From Nonomuraea sp. PA05 (lineage in GTDB: Bacteria > Actinomycetota > Actinomycetes > Streptosporangiales > Streptosporangiaceae), in assembly GCF_008086045.1 (NCBI RefSeq), contig NZ_VSEY01000017.1:124001-188000 (forward strand): a stretch of 64,000 bases of DNA, read 5' to 3'. This document shows, one piece after another, positions 16,831 to 24,625 of the stretch. Numbering within the stretch: position 1 is the first letter of the stretch; each line of letters starts with the position of its first letter. The translations under genes and the position numbers were made by a program. The notes beneath the pieces are model-generated. The model was not told where the DNA came from, did no database searches, and worked only from the letters and a program-made list of their open reading frames with translations.

Positions 16831-17628
16831 GTGAGCACGGCACCGGAACGACGCGCGGAGCTGGGCAGCTTCCTGCGCGCCAGGCGCGCGGGCCTGGACC
16901 CGACGGCGGTCGGCCTGCCCCCGGCGGGGCCGCGCCGCAGGGGCGGCCTGCGCCGCGAGGAGGTCGCCACCCTGTCGGGCGTGAGCGCCACCTGGTACAC
17001 GTGGCTGGAGCAGGGCCGCGACATCCAGCCCTCCCGCCAGGTGCTGGACGCGCTGGCCCGTTGCCTGCGCCTGACCGGCACCGAGCACGCCTACGTGCTC
17101 TCCCTGGCCGGCTACACCCCGCTGCCCTCGGCCGCCGAGCCGGCCGGTCAGGAGGCGCCCGGCCACGTGCGGCGGCTGCTCGACGCGCTGGCCGGCTTCC
17201 CTGCCTACGCCATCGCCCCCGACTGGACGATCACCGGCTGGAACGCCGCCTACGCAGCGCTGTACCCGAACGTGGCCACCGTCGCCCCGGCCGACCGCAA
17301 CCTGCTGTGGCTGGTGTTCACCGACCCCTACGTGCGCGACCTGCTGCCCGACTGGGAGACCACCAGCCGCCGCTTCCTGGCCGAGTTCCGCGCCGAGGCC
17401 GGGCCCCGGCTGGGCGACCTGGCCCGCTCGCCGGTCATCCAGCGGCTGCTGGGCGCGAGCGGGCCGTTCCGCGACGCCTGGCAGGACCACCGCATCGAGG
17501 GCTTCGCCTCCCGGCTGCGCGTCTTCCACCATCCGGCGCAGGGGGTGCTGCGTTACGAGCACCACCGCCTGGCCCCCGCCGACCACCCGGACCTGCACGT
17601 GGTGATCTACACGCCCGCGGCGCCCTGA
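16831..17628 (+). CDS. XRE family regulator with MmyB-like ligand-binding domain
   Basis: A 265-residue regulator. Residues 1-75 are the HTH: RRAELGSFLRARRAGLDP, LRREEVATLSGVSATWYTWL and EQGRDIQPSRQVLDALARCL. Residues 100-260 are the MmyB PAS-like domain (LDALAGFPAYAIAPDWTITG, WNAAYAALYPN, HHPAQGVLRYEH). In other actinobacteria these proteins bind fatty-acid-like ligands and control a divergent oxidoreductase gene; here the divergent gene is ilvD, an unusual pairing. GTG at 16831 (VSTAPERRAELG) is chosen over an earlier ATG, which would overlap ilvD. Its 3' end overlaps the convergent MFS gene by 22 bases. Confidence 0.88.
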   Translation: MSTAPERRAELGSFLRARRAGLDPTAVGLPPAGPRRRGGLRREEVATLSGVSATWYTWLEQGRDIQPSRQVLDALARCLRLTGTEHAYVLSLAGYTPLPSAAEPAGQEAPGHVRRLLDALAGFPAYAIAPDWTITGWNAAYAALYPNVATVAPADRNLLWLVFTDPYVRDLLPDWETTSRRFLAEFRAEAGPRLGDLARSPVIQRLLGASGPFRDAWQDHRIEGFASRLRVFHHPAQGVLRYEHHRLAPADHPDLHVVIYTPAAP

Positions 17629-18869
17629 CCTGGGTCGCGGGCCGTCAGCACGCTCCACGCGGCCAGCGGCGCCAGCAGCAGCGTCAGCACGCCGGACAGG
17701 ATCAGGCTGGGGTGGGTGCCGGCCGCGGCGACGAGCGGGCCGCCGGCGAGCAGGCCGAGCGGGGCGGCGACCGTCGAGCCCGTCGTCCAGAGCGTGACGA
17801 CCGGCTGCTGCTCCTCCGGGCTCAGGCCCGACTGCAGGAAGCTGTACGCGACGGGCGTGAACGGGGCCCAGATCAGCCCGCCGATGCCGAAGGCGACCAT
17901 GGCCGCGGCCTGGTTCCCGATGCCCGCCAGTGCGATCGGGCACAACGCCCACAGGGCGACGATCGTGATGAGCAGCGGGCGCTGCGGGAGGTTGCGGAGC
18001 CGGTCCACGACGGCGGCGCCCACGAGAGCGCCGACGCCCAGCGCGGTCCAGAGCAGCCCCAGTCCTGACGCCCCGGTGTGCAGCGTCTCGCGCACGTACA
18101 GCGGCAGGGCCACCTCGATCGGCATGTAGAGGAAGTTGAAGAAGAAGACCACCACGAGCAGCCGCGCGGCCACCGGCCGCCGCCGCAGGATCCGCCATCC
18201 GGACTCGCTCCGCGGCTTGTCCCCCTCACGAGCCGGAGCCGGAGCCGGGGATCGGGGCGCGCACCACAACACCGCCGCCAGCAGGATCAGCGCCCCGCAC
18301 GCGTCGGCGAACAGCGCCCACCCGGCGCCCGCCGACGCCACCAGGAGCCCGCCCGCCACGGGCCCGAGGACGAGCAGCGCGAAGTTGCCGCCCACCCCCA
18401 GCAGCCCGTTGACGGCGAACCGGTCCGCCTCGCCCACCATCGAGGTGGCCAGCAGGCGGCGGCTGCTGGAGCCCGCCATCCGGAACACGCTGCCCAGCAG
18501 CAGCCCGCCGATCAGCAGGGGCAGGGTGAGCCGCCCCGTCACCGCCAGCAACCCCAGACCGGTGAACGTGACTGCGCGCAGCACGCAGTCGGCCAGCAGC
18601 AACAGCCGCGGCGGCGCAGGGAACCGTCCCAGGCTGATGGCCAGGGCGAGCACCGTGGACAGCAGGAACGGCGCGGCCTCCACCAGCCCGATCGCCACCG
18701 CCGCCGGCACGCTGCCGTGGACGGCCAGCGTCTGCACGGGCATGGCGACGATCAGCATGCCCGTGCCTGCCTGCGCCAGCAGGTCGCCCAGCAGCAGGCC
18801 GGTCACCCGCCGGTCGCGGCGCAGGACGTCGCGGTACGAGCTGTTCGTCGCGGCCGGTGCGGTCGTCAC
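17607..18869 (-). CDS. MFS transporter (12-helix, MFS_3-like)
   Basis: A 420-residue major facilitator of the type often annotated as MFS_3 or enterobactin-exporter-like. About twelve hydrophobic segments are visible, with the cytoplasmic central loop rich in Pro/Ala and charges (residues 195-220). Typical pieces are RRVTGLLLGDLLAQAGTGML at the start, LLLADCVLRAVTFTG and ALPLYVRETLHTGASGLGLL. Substrate unknown. The gene lies 31 bases downstream of the AhpD-like gene on the same strand, so the two probably form one operon. Its 3' end overlaps the MmyB-type regulator by 22 bases. Confidence 0.88.
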   Translation of the reverse strand: MTTAPAATNSSYRDVLRRDRRVTGLLLGDLLAQAGTGMLIVAMPVQTLAVHGSVPAAVAIGLVEAAPFLLSTVLALAISLGRFPAPPRLLLLADCVLRAVTFTGLGLLAVTGRLTLPLLIGGLLLGSVFRMAGSSSRRLLATSMVGEADRFAVNGLLGVGGNFALLVLGPVAGGLLVASAGAGWALFADACGALILLAAVLWCAPRSPAPAPAREGDKPRSESGWRILRRRPVAARLLVVVFFFNFLYMPIEVALPLYVRETLHTGASGLGLLWTALGVGALVGAAVVDRLRNLPQRPLLITIVALWALCPIALAGIGNQAAAMVAFGIGGLIWAPFTPVAYSFLQSGLSPEEQQPVVTLWTTGSTVAAPLGLLAGGPLVAAAGTHPSLILSGVLTLLLAPLAAWSVLTARDPGQGAAGV

Positions 18870-18900
18870 AGCAGGCTCCTCCGATCGGCGGGACGCGCGG

Positions 18901-19356
18901 TCAGCCCCACGCGCCGGCGATCTGCCGGGTGGTGGCGTTGAGCCGGTTGTACAGGTTCGTGACGGCGATCATCAAGACGATCGAGGCGAGCTGCTTCTCG
19001 TCGTAGTAGGTGGCGGCGGTGTCCCAGATGTCGTCGCCGACCGCGTCGGGCTGGTCGGCCAGCCGCGTCGCGGCCTCGGCCAGCGCGAGCGCCGCCCGCT
19101 CCTCCTCGGTGAAGTACGGCGTCTCCCGCCAGGCGGCGACCGTGTCGAGCTTCTCGTTGCTCACGCCGGACTTGCGGGCCTTCTTGGCGCCGCCGTCCAC
19201 GCAGGCGCTGCAGCCGTTGATCTGGCTGACCCGCAGGTGCACCAGCTCCAGCGTCTGCTCGTCCACGCCGCCGGTGTAGGCGGCCTTGGACAGGGCCTGG
19301 ATGGGCTGCATGGCGCCGGACAGGACGACGGCGGGGTTCTGCATGCGAGACTTCAT
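18901..19356 (-). CDS. Carboxymuconolactone decarboxylase / AhpD-like alkylhydroperoxidase
   Basis: A 151-residue all-helical protein with the AhpD redox core: VHLRVSQINGCSACVDGGAK, containing the CxxC pair CSAC and a following acidic/lysine pattern. Proteins of this type reduce peroxides with a disulfide relay; the electron donor is not known. The start is the ATG at 19356 with CGGAGA upstream; the longer frame adds a His/Arg-rich, non-conserved leader. It is the first gene of a two-gene unit with the MFS pump and is divergent from the AfsR-like gene. Confidence 0.9.
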   Translation of the reverse strand: MKSRMQNPAVVLSGAMQPIQALSKAAYTGGVDEQTLELVHLRVSQINGCSACVDGGAKKARKSGVSNEKLDTVAAWRETPYFTEEERAALALAEAATRLADQPDAVGDDIWDTAATYYDEKQLASIVLMIAVTNLYNRLNATTRQIAGAWG

Positions 19357-19516
19357 GATGGTTTCTCCGTTTTCGTGTGGTGTGTGACTCCATGACAGCG
19401 GAGCAGGCGCGCGACGACGATGGCGATGGGACACCGTGGGACAGCGGGAACGGCCCTGAGCAGGGGCGACGCGGCCAGGAAAGGTTCCGACGCGGCGGGA
19501 CGGGAAGGCGGGGACA

Positions 19517-21988
19517 GTGGTGGCGACGGCGAAGGCCGACCCGCAGGACGAGCTGGCCGCCCGGCTGCGGCTGATCCAGGAGCTGTCCGGGCGCGGCGTG
19601 CGCGCCCTCGCGCGCGACGCGAACCTCAGCTCGTCGTCGTTGTCGCGTTACCTCACAGGGCGAACAGTGCCACCGTGGCCGGCGGTGATCGCGCTGTGCC
19701 GCCTGGTCAGGCGCGACCCGCGCCCGCTGCGTCCCCTGTGGGAACGCGCCTCCAAGGCGCTGCCCGCGCCACCGAACGCGAGCCGCCACCCGCAGCCCTC
19801 GTCAGAGACGCCGGCGGCGCCGCGCCCGCCCCGCAACGACCTGCCACGCGACGTGCCCGACTTCACCGGCCGCGAGCCGCAGCTCGCCACCGTGCTGGCG
19901 GCGGTGGAGCACAGCCGGGTGGTCGCCGTGGACGGCATGGCGGGCGTCGGCAAGACCTGCCTGGCCGTGCACGCCGCGCACCGGCTCGCCACTGGCTACC
20001 CGGACGCCCAGCTCTACCTGGACCTGCACGGCTTCACCGAGGGCCGGGAGCCGCTCGACCCCGACCGCGCGCTGCGCACCCTGCTGGCCGCGCTCGACGT
20101 GCCCTCGGAGAAGATCCCGCAGGAGGGCGTCGAGGAGCTGGCCGCCTGCTGGCGCTCGGAGCTGGCGCACCGGCGGGCCGTGGTGGTCCTCGACAACGCC
20201 GCCGACGCCACCCAGGTGCGCCCCCTGCTGCCCGGCGCGGGCTCCTCCGTCACCCTGATCACCAGCCGCAACCGGCTGCTTGGCCTGGACGAGGTGCCGC
20301 CCGTCTCGCTCGACGTGCTCACTCCGCAGGAGAGCGCTGAGCTGCTGGCCCGCGCCAGCGGCGACGCCGGCGGCCCCGACGGCAGGCTGGCCCGCGACCC
20401 GGAGTCGGCGGCCGAGGTGCTGCGGTTGTGCGGCCACCTGCCGCTCGCCCTGCGGCTGGCCGCGGCCCGGCTGCGGCACCGGCCTGGCTGGACCGTCGGC
20501 ATCCTCGTCGAGCGGATGGCGGAGGGCGCGAGCGAGTTCGACACCGCGTTCGCCATGTCGGTTCGGCAGCTCGACCGGGCCGAGCGGCGGCTGTTCCGGC
20601 TGCTGGGCCTGCTGCCCGGCGCGTTCTTCGACGAGTACGTGGCCGCCGCCCTGACCGGGGTGCCGCTGCGCACGGCCCGGACCATGCTGGAGGACCTGCT
20701 CGACGCGCACCTCGTCCAGCAGCCCGCCATCGGCCGCTACCGGCTGCACGACCTGGTGCACCAGCACGCGCGGCGGGCCACCGAGGAGCAGGACTCGCCC
20801 GCCGAGCGGGAGCAGGCGCTGGGCCGGGTGCTCGACTACTACGTGCACGCCGCGGCCGCCGCCGACGCCGCCATGCCGTTCCTGTCACCCGGCAGGGCCG
20901 CCTCCGCGGGCAGCCCGCCGGCCGAGCTGCCGCGCTTCACGAGCAAGGACGCGGCCCTGGCCTGGTTCGGCGCCGAGTACCTCAACCTGCTGGCCGCCTT
21001 CGACGCGGCTCTCGCCGCCGGGGCCGACGCGCACGCGTACGAGCTGCCGCGCTTCATGCGCGCCTACTTCTCCAGGCGATGCGGGACGACGCAGCTCAAC
21101 GTACTGTTCGAGCGGTCGCTGGCCGCCGCGCGACGCCTGGGCGACCCGCTGCGGCTCGCCGAGGCGCACAGCGACCTGGGCTTCGCGCGCTACAACGCGG
21201 GCCGCATGGCGGAGGCCGCAGCCGCGTACGAGGCGGCGGCCCCGCTGGCCGCCCAGTCCGGTGACGCCCGCTTCGAGGCCGAGCTGACGATGCGCCGCGG
21301 CTACCTGAAGTGGGACGAAGGGTACGTCGAGCAGCCGCTCGGCCTGTTCCGGCTGGCGGGCGAGCTGTACGCGCGGGCCGGCTGCCCGATGGGGGCGGCG
21401 CACGCGACGGCGTACGAGGGCTGGGCGATGCTGCAGCTCGGGCACGCCGAGGAGGCGGCCCGCCTGGCGCGCGAGACGCTGGAGCTACGGCACGCCGACC
21501 CCGCCTGGCCGCCCACGGTGACGGCCAGGATCACGCTCGGCGTGGCCATCGCCCGCGAGGCGCCCGACGAGGCCGTGGCACACCTGCGCCAGGCGCTGGC
21601 GCTGGCCCGCGACGACGGGCACAAGCACAACGAGGCGTGGTGCCTGAACTGCATGGGGGTGGCGCTGCGCCGGATGGGCAGGTACGAGGAGGCGCTGGCC
21701 AGCCATCGGAAGGCGTTCGCGCTGCTGGACGAGCTGTTCGAGGAGCACTGGAAGATCCACTTCCTCGACGGTTACGCGGAGACCTGCCGGTGGGCCGGGC
21801 TGCCCGAGGAGGCGCTGCGGCTGCACCGGCAGGCGCTGGAGCTGGCGCCGAAGCTGGGCTACCGGTACGCGGAGGCGCTGGCCCACGAGGGGATCGCGGC
21901 CGTGCTCGACGCGACGGACCCGCCCGCCGCGGCCGGGCACCGCGCGGCCGGTCAGGCCATCCTCCAGGAGCTCACCCCGCAGGACTGA
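19517..21988 (+). CDS. AfsR-like regulator: XRE HTH, NB-ARC NTPase and TPR repeats
   Basis: An 823-residue STAND protein. Residues 10-70 form an XRE-type HTH (GVRALARDANLSSSSLSRYL). The NB-ARC NTPase follows: P-loop VDGMAGVGKTCLA (residues 138-150), Walker B AVVVLDNAAD near 220 and the LITSRNRL sensor near 245. From about 480 to the end there are degenerate TPR repeats (NEAWCLNCMGVALRRMGRYE, then EEALASHRKAFALLDELFEE). This is the AfsR/SARP-related architecture without the SARP transcriptional-activation domain; it probably senses a ligand and controls transcription. The start is a GTG; it overlaps the convergent WYL gene by 17 bases. Confidence 0.9.
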   Translation: MVATAKADPQDELAARLRLIQELSGRGVRALARDANLSSSSLSRYLTGRTVPPWPAVIALCRLVRRDPRPLRPLWERASKALPAPPNASRHPQPSSETPAAPRPPRNDLPRDVPDFTGREPQLATVLAAVEHSRVVAVDGMAGVGKTCLAVHAAHRLATGYPDAQLYLDLHGFTEGREPLDPDRALRTLLAALDVPSEKIPQEGVEELAACWRSELAHRRAVVVLDNAADATQVRPLLPGAGSSVTLITSRNRLLGLDEVPPVSLDVLTPQESAELLARASGDAGGPDGRLARDPESAAEVLRLCGHLPLALRLAAARLRHRPGWTVGILVERMAEGASEFDTAFAMSVRQLDRAERRLFRLLGLLPGAFFDEYVAAALTGVPLRTARTMLEDLLDAHLVQQPAIGRYRLHDLVHQHARRATEEQDSPAEREQALGRVLDYYVHAAAAADAAMPFLSPGRAASAGSPPAELPRFTSKDAALAWFGAEYLNLLAAFDAALAAGADAHAYELPRFMRAYFSRRCGTTQLNVLFERSLAAARRLGDPLRLAEAHSDLGFARYNAGRMAEAAAAYEAAAPLAAQSGDARFEAELTMRRGYLKWDEGYVEQPLGLFRLAGELYARAGCPMGAAHATAYEGWAMLQLGHAEEAARLARETLELRHADPAWPPTVTARITLGVAIAREAPDEAVAHLRQALALARDDGHKHNEAWCLNCMGVALRRMGRYEEALASHRKAFALLDELFEEHWKIHFLDGYAETCRWAGLPEEALRLHRQALELAPKLGYRYAEALAHEGIAAVLDATDPPAAAGHRAAGQAILQELTPQD

Positions 21989-22934
21989 CGGGCTGGGCGG
22001 CGTCGGCGTAGCGGCGGGCGAGCTGCGCGAACGCGTCCTTCAGCTCGGCCGGGCCGACCACCTCGATGTCGGCGTCGAACCGGCCGACGGAGGCGGCCAG
22101 GCCCCTCCACGACCACGAGCCCAGCACCAGCCAGCACCGCTCCGGACCCAGCTCCTCCACGACCCCGTCACGCACGAAGGGCGACACGACGGAGGCGGGC
22201 AGGTCGAGGATCACCTCGCCCCGGCAGGGCCAGTCGCCGGAGGCGTCGCCGCCACGGAACCTGGCGGCCATGAACGCGGCGACCGTGCCTCCGGGCAGCT
22301 CGCGCGGGGTGAAGCGGGGCCCCGCCGGGGTGCGCGGGGTGAGGCGGTCGGCGCGGAAGGTGCGCCAGTCCTCGCGGTCGAGGTCCCAGGCGACGAGGTA
22401 CCAGCGCCCGCCCCAGGTGACCAGGTGGTGCGGCTCCGCGCGGCGCGGCGGGCCGTCGCCTGAGCCGTAGTCGAAGCGCAGCACCTCGCAGGCGTGGACG
22501 GCTGCGCTGAGCGTCACCAGCACGCCCGCGCCCACCTGCGGTTCGGGCCGCTCGACGGCGGTGACCTGCAAGGTGTCGATCCGGTGGCGCAGCCGGGCGG
22601 GCATCACCTGGCGGACGGTGTTCAGCGCGCGGGCCGAGGCCTCCGCGATGCCGGCGCCGCTGGTGGTGGCGATCCGCAACGCGATGGCCAGCGCGACCGC
22701 CTGCTCGTCGTCGAACAGCAGCGGGGGCAGCTCCGAGCCGGCGTCCAGCCGGTAGCCGCCGTCCGGGCCCTTGAAGGTGGTGATCGGGTAGCCGAGCTCG
22801 CGCAGGCGATCGACGTCGCGGCGCACGGTGCGCGGGCTGACGTCCAGCCGGTCGGCCAGCAGCGCGCCCGGCCAGTCCCTGCGCGTCTGGAGCAACGAGA
22901 GCAGCGCCAGCAGCCGGGCGGAGGTCTTCGGCAT
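21972..22934 (-). CDS. WYL-domain HTH transcriptional regulator (DeoR-type)
   Basis: A 320-residue regulator. Residues 3-60 form an HTH_11 winged helix: SARLLALLSLLQTRRDWPGA, LLADRLDVSPRTVRRDVDRL and RELGYPITTFKGPDGGYRLD. The WYL sensor domain follows with RYYLVAWD-type strands (WGGRWYLVAWDLDREDWRTF) and the RADRL motif; a WCX-type C-terminus closes it. WYL proteins often respond to nucleic acids or DNA damage. The ATG at 22934 (MPKTSARLL) is preferred; the longer frame begins in the intergenic space. It is divergent from the VOC/AlkZ-like operon, which may be its target. Confidence 0.9.
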   Translation of the reverse strand: MPKTSARLLALLSLLQTRRDWPGALLADRLDVSPRTVRRDVDRLRELGYPITTFKGPDGGYRLDAGSELPPLLFDDEQAVALAIALRIATTSGAGIAEASARALNTVRQVMPARLRHRIDTLQVTAVERPEPQVGAGVLVTLSAAVHACEVLRFDYGSGDGPPRRAEPHHLVTWGGRWYLVAWDLDREDWRTFRADRLTPRTPAGPRFTPRELPGGTVAAFMAARFRGGDASGDWPCRGEVILDLPASVVSPFVRDGVVEELGPERCWLVLGSWSWRGLAASVGRFDADIEVVGPAELKDAFAQLARRYADAAQPVSPAG

Positions 22935-23031
22935 GCCTCCCATTGTGCCCGGAGTAGAGGCCACAACCTGACCGCTACCCCTGCCACTGTGGGTCCCGCA
23001 AACGAGATGTCCTCGATGACAGGAGCCATAG

Positions 23032-23460
23032 ATGTCCGTCAAGTCCGTCCTGCACCTGAACTTCCGTGGCGAGGCCCGGGCGGCGCTGGAGTTCTACCGG
23101 TCCGTGTTCGGCGGCGACCTCGCCGTCGTCACCTACAAGGACACCGGCTACGTGCAGAACCCCGCCGACGCCGACCTCGTGACGTGGGGTCAGGTGCTCG
23201 CCGCCGGCGGCTTCCACGTGATGGCCTACGACGTGCCGTCCGCGATGCCGTTCGAGCGGGGCGAGAACTCTTTCTTCCTGTCCGTACGCGGTGCGGACGC
23301 GGCGGAGATCACCGCGTACTGGGAGAGGCTCACCGAGGGGGCGGCCGTCGTGCAGCCGCTGGGCCCCTCCCCGTGGGCGCCGCTCTACGGGATGCTCAAG
23401 GACCGCTTCGGCGTCGTCTGGGTCCTCGACGTCGCCGACGCGTCCAGTGTGAAGAGATGA
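23032..23460 (+). CDS. VOC family (PhnB/glyoxalase-like) protein
   Basis: A 142-residue vicinal-oxygen-chelate protein with a single-domain fold: LHLNFRGEARAALEFYRSVF, GGFHVMAYDVPS, ENSFFLSVRG and the C-terminal DRFGVVWVLDV. This is the PhnB-like or 3-demethylubiquinone-methyltransferase-like sub-type seen in actinobacteria, with metal-binding residues not confidently assignable. CAGGAG is six bases upstream of the ATG. It overlaps the AlkZ-like gene by ATGA, so the two form an operon. Confidence 0.88.
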   Translation: MSVKSVLHLNFRGEARAALEFYRSVFGGDLAVVTYKDTGYVQNPADADLVTWGQVLAAGGFHVMAYDVPSAMPFERGENSFFLSVRGADAAEITAYWERLTEGAAVVQPLGPSPWAPLYGMLKDRFGVVWVLDVADASSVKR

Positions 23461-24572
23461 CCGTTCTCACGACCCGCGCGCTGAACCGGGCGACGCTGGC
23501 TCGCCAGCTCCTGCTCGACCGCGCCCCCGTCACCGCACGAGACGCGGTCGCCCACCTGTGCGGCCTGCAAGCACAGGAACCACAGGAGCCGTTCGCGGGT
23601 CTCTGGTCCCGGGTGCGCGCCTTCGACCCGGCCGGCCTGTCGAGCCTGCTCACCGGCCGCGACGTGGTCCGCACCCACCTGATGCGCCGCACCGTCCACC
23701 TGCTCACCGCCGAGGACACCCTCGCCTGGCGCGCCCGGCACGACGCCATGCTGCGTCAGCGCGTGCTCGGCACCTACCGCCGCGAGCTGGCCGGGGTGGA
23801 CCTCGACGAGCTGGCGGCGGCGGGCCGGGCGGTGATGGCCGACGGCGTGCCCCGCTCGATGAGCGAGCTGGCACGGGCGGTGGCCGGACGCCGGCCTCAG
23901 CAGGGGCCACAGTCGGGGATACAGCCGGGGATACGGCCGCTGGGCGAGATGCTGGTCGCGGCCCTCATCCCGATGGCGCAGCTACCGCCGCGCGGTCTGT
24001 GGCGGGCGAAGGCGGGGGTGCGCAACCTGCCGCTTGCGGCCTGGCTGGGGCGCGAGCCCGACCCGCCGCCCGCGGACGGCTCCGACCCGGTGGGCCAGGA
24101 GCTGGTGCGCCGCTACCTCGCCGCGTTCGGCCCCGCCGCCGCGGCCGACCTGCGCGCCTGGAGCGGGCTGGCCGGGCTGCCCGCCGCGGTGGCCGCGGTC
24201 CGCGAGGAGCTGGTCAGCTTCAGGGACGAGCGGGGCAGGGTGCTGCTCGACCTGCCCGGCGCGCCGCTCCCCGACCCGGACACCCCTGCTCCGGTACGGT
24301 TCCTGCCGGCGTTCGACAACGCGATCCTCGGCTACCACGACCGCGCCCGGATCATCGACGACGCCCATCGCGGCCTGTCGGTGGCGGGCGCGCGCGTGGT
24401 CCTGGTGGACGGCAGGGTCGCCGCGACCTGGACCGTCGAGGGCGGCGCGGTGACGGTCGCCCCGCTGCGTCCCCTCTCCCGCATCGACCGGGAGGCCGTG
24501 GGGGAGGAGGGGCGGGCGCTGGCGTCGTTCCTGTCGGACGGCGAGAGCGACGGCGTACGGATCTCCGTCTGA
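23457..24572 (+). CDS. AlkZ-like (HTH_42) DNA glycosylase family protein
   Basis: A 371-residue winged-helix DNA-binding protein of the HTH_42 family. Members include AlkZ and YcaQ, glycosylases that excise bulky or cross-linked N7-alkylpurines. The catalytic QxQ motif is present: Gln38 and Gln40 in CGLQAQEPQEPFAGLWSR. Other family blocks are RTHLMRRTVHLLTAEDTLAW (near 80) and PVRFLPAFDNAILGYHDRAR near 280, typical of the C-terminal beta-barrel. A role in repair of alkylation damage is inferred. It is translationally coupled to the VOC gene (ATGA) and divergent from a WYL regulator, a family tied in other bacteria to DNA damage. Confidence 0.85.
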   Translation: MTVLTTRALNRATLARQLLLDRAPVTARDAVAHLCGLQAQEPQEPFAGLWSRVRAFDPAGLSSLLTGRDVVRTHLMRRTVHLLTAEDTLAWRARHDAMLRQRVLGTYRRELAGVDLDELAAAGRAVMADGVPRSMSELARAVAGRRPQQGPQSGIQPGIRPLGEMLVAALIPMAQLPPRGLWRAKAGVRNLPLAAWLGREPDPPPADGSDPVGQELVRRYLAAFGPAAAADLRAWSGLAGLPAAVAAVREELVSFRDERGRVLLDLPGAPLPDPDTPAPVRFLPAFDNAILGYHDRARIIDDAHRGLSVAGARVVLVDGRVAATWTVEGGAVTVAPLRPLSRIDREAVGEEGRALASFLSDGESDGVRISV

Positions 24573-24587
24573 CGGACAGCCTATTCT

Positions 24588-24615
24588 CTACATCAAGTAG
24601 TACTACGAGATGTAG
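24588..24615. promoter_or_regulatory. 28-bp near-perfect palindrome upstream of the FAD monooxygenase
   Basis: Two 14-bp half-sites, CTACATCAAGTAGT and ACTACGAGATGTAG, match as an inverted repeat at 12 of 14 positions around the centre at 24601/24602, with a perfect 10-bp core GTAGTACTAC. The right end runs into the GGGGGA ribosome-binding site of the next gene. It is a strong candidate operator; no regulator gene is adjacent. Confidence 0.7.
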
Positions 24616-24625
24616 GGGGACGGGG

